Source: Bacteroidales bacterium
Lineage (GTDB): Bacteria; Bacteroidota; Bacteroidia; Bacteroidales; BM520
Assembly: GCA_031276035.1 (NCBI GenBank)
Contig: JAISNV010000023.1
Span: 49,979-113,978, forward strand
DNA length: 64,000 nt
Reading direction: 5' to 3'
Shown here piece by piece: positions 63,909 to 64,000 of this stretch. The notes beneath the pieces are model-generated. The model searched no databases. It was not told the DNA's origin and saw nothing but the letters and a program-made list of their open reading frames with translations. Made by a program: the position numbers and the translations under genes. Position 1 is the first letter of the stretch. Each line of letters opens with the position of its first letter.

Positions 63909-64000
63909 CTATTCCTCACCATCATCCTTGGCAGCCTTAATCTGATTCTTAATTATATAAATCAAATCCGAATTCTCCTGCTGCAAATTCCTTACATGGT
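63909..64000 (-). CDS. C-terminal end of an unknown gene (cut by the window edge)
   Basis: On the minus strand the last 30 codons before TAG (63909-63911) read VRNLQQENSDLIYIIKNQ then IKAAKDDGEE. This is a coiled-coil-like helix with an acidic tail, resembling the tails of small HTH regulators. Composition supports a real C-terminus, but the rest is outside the window, so no family can be given. Confidence 0.5.
   Translation of the reverse strand, partial: HVRNLQQENSDLIYIIKNQIKAAKDDGEE

Noticed and set aside
1..64000. CRISPR array
   Set aside because: No series of regularly spaced identical repeats was seen; the only tandem repeat is five 7-bp units at 8221-8255.

Overview
The window looks like a piece of chromosome from an AT-rich, anaerobic member of the Bacteroidetes (Bacteroidales-like). 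The grounds are: TonB-dependent receptors with carboxypeptidase-like regulatory N-termini; two secreted proteins ending in type IX secretion sorting domains; many -7 promoter boxes of the Bacteroidetes form TAnnTTTG; almost no Shine-Dalgarno sequences; a class III (oxygen-sensitive) ribonucleotide reductase; an anaerobic-type sulfatase maturase; and the flavodoxin/DUF2023 pair. The species cannot be named from the sequence alone.

Layout. (1) 1-17.5 kb is mostly core and envelope: the 3' part of a TonB-dependent receptor with a periplasmic heavy-metal-binding partner, a membrane TPR/HTH regulator, a 961-residue T9SS cargo protein, a YraN-like protein, cysS-ispG on the minus strand, then a tight plus-strand operon (surface protein, TonB receptor, ICMT-like methyltransferase, amidohydrolase, DUF3109 protein) ending beside a tRNA-Ser(CGA). 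(2) 17.6-23.3 kb is accessory: a membrane LytTR regulator with an extra winged helix, a PKD lipoprotein with an outer-membrane barrel, and a badly decayed RHS gene. (3) 23.3-34.7 kb is a separate module, visibly richer in G+C: a minus-strand cluster with an outer-membrane barrel, two DUF1254/DUF1214 lipoproteins, an anaerobic sulfatase maturase, a shortened trigger-factor-like chaperone, an exported sulfatase and a HAD-family lipoprotein. Two membrane-anchored AraC-type regulators face it across an intergenic region with three copies of an 18-bp repeat. Further right, a degenerate tRNA-Ser 3' end at 34.8 kb may mark an old integration boundary. (4) 35.1-49 kb is an array of small accessory genes: GNAT acetyltransferases, methyltransferases, VOC proteins, a streptogramin-type acetyltransferase, a DJ-1/PfpI protein, a QueG-like Fe-S protein and a DUF5131 gene broken by an amber codon. 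A two-gene restriction-modification-like system (37.7-41.4 kb) lies among them. (5) 49-51.9 kb is nrdD-nrdG behind a cobalamin riboswitch. (6) 52-64 kb returns to ordinary genes: a T9SS M1 peptidase; DUF2023 and flavodoxin; a four-gene envelope redox set (secreted flavodoxin, Tat-exported Fe-S aldo/keto reductase, NapH-like polyferredoxin, GDPD-like lipoprotein); small lipoproteins; a CotH-like protein; a zinc-ribbon protein; a VOC protein; an Fpg/Nei-like glycosylase; and the 3' end of one more gene at the right edge.

Working together. The strongest system-level signal is the sulfatase module. The exported sulfatase needs its Cys90 oxidised to formylglycine while still unfolded in the cytoplasm. 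The neighbouring maturase would do this, and the trigger-factor-like protein lacking a PPIase domain may hold the sulfatase open for it; that role is inferred. Second in interest are the two-gene restriction-like system, the B12-controlled class III reductase, and the envelope electron-transfer set.
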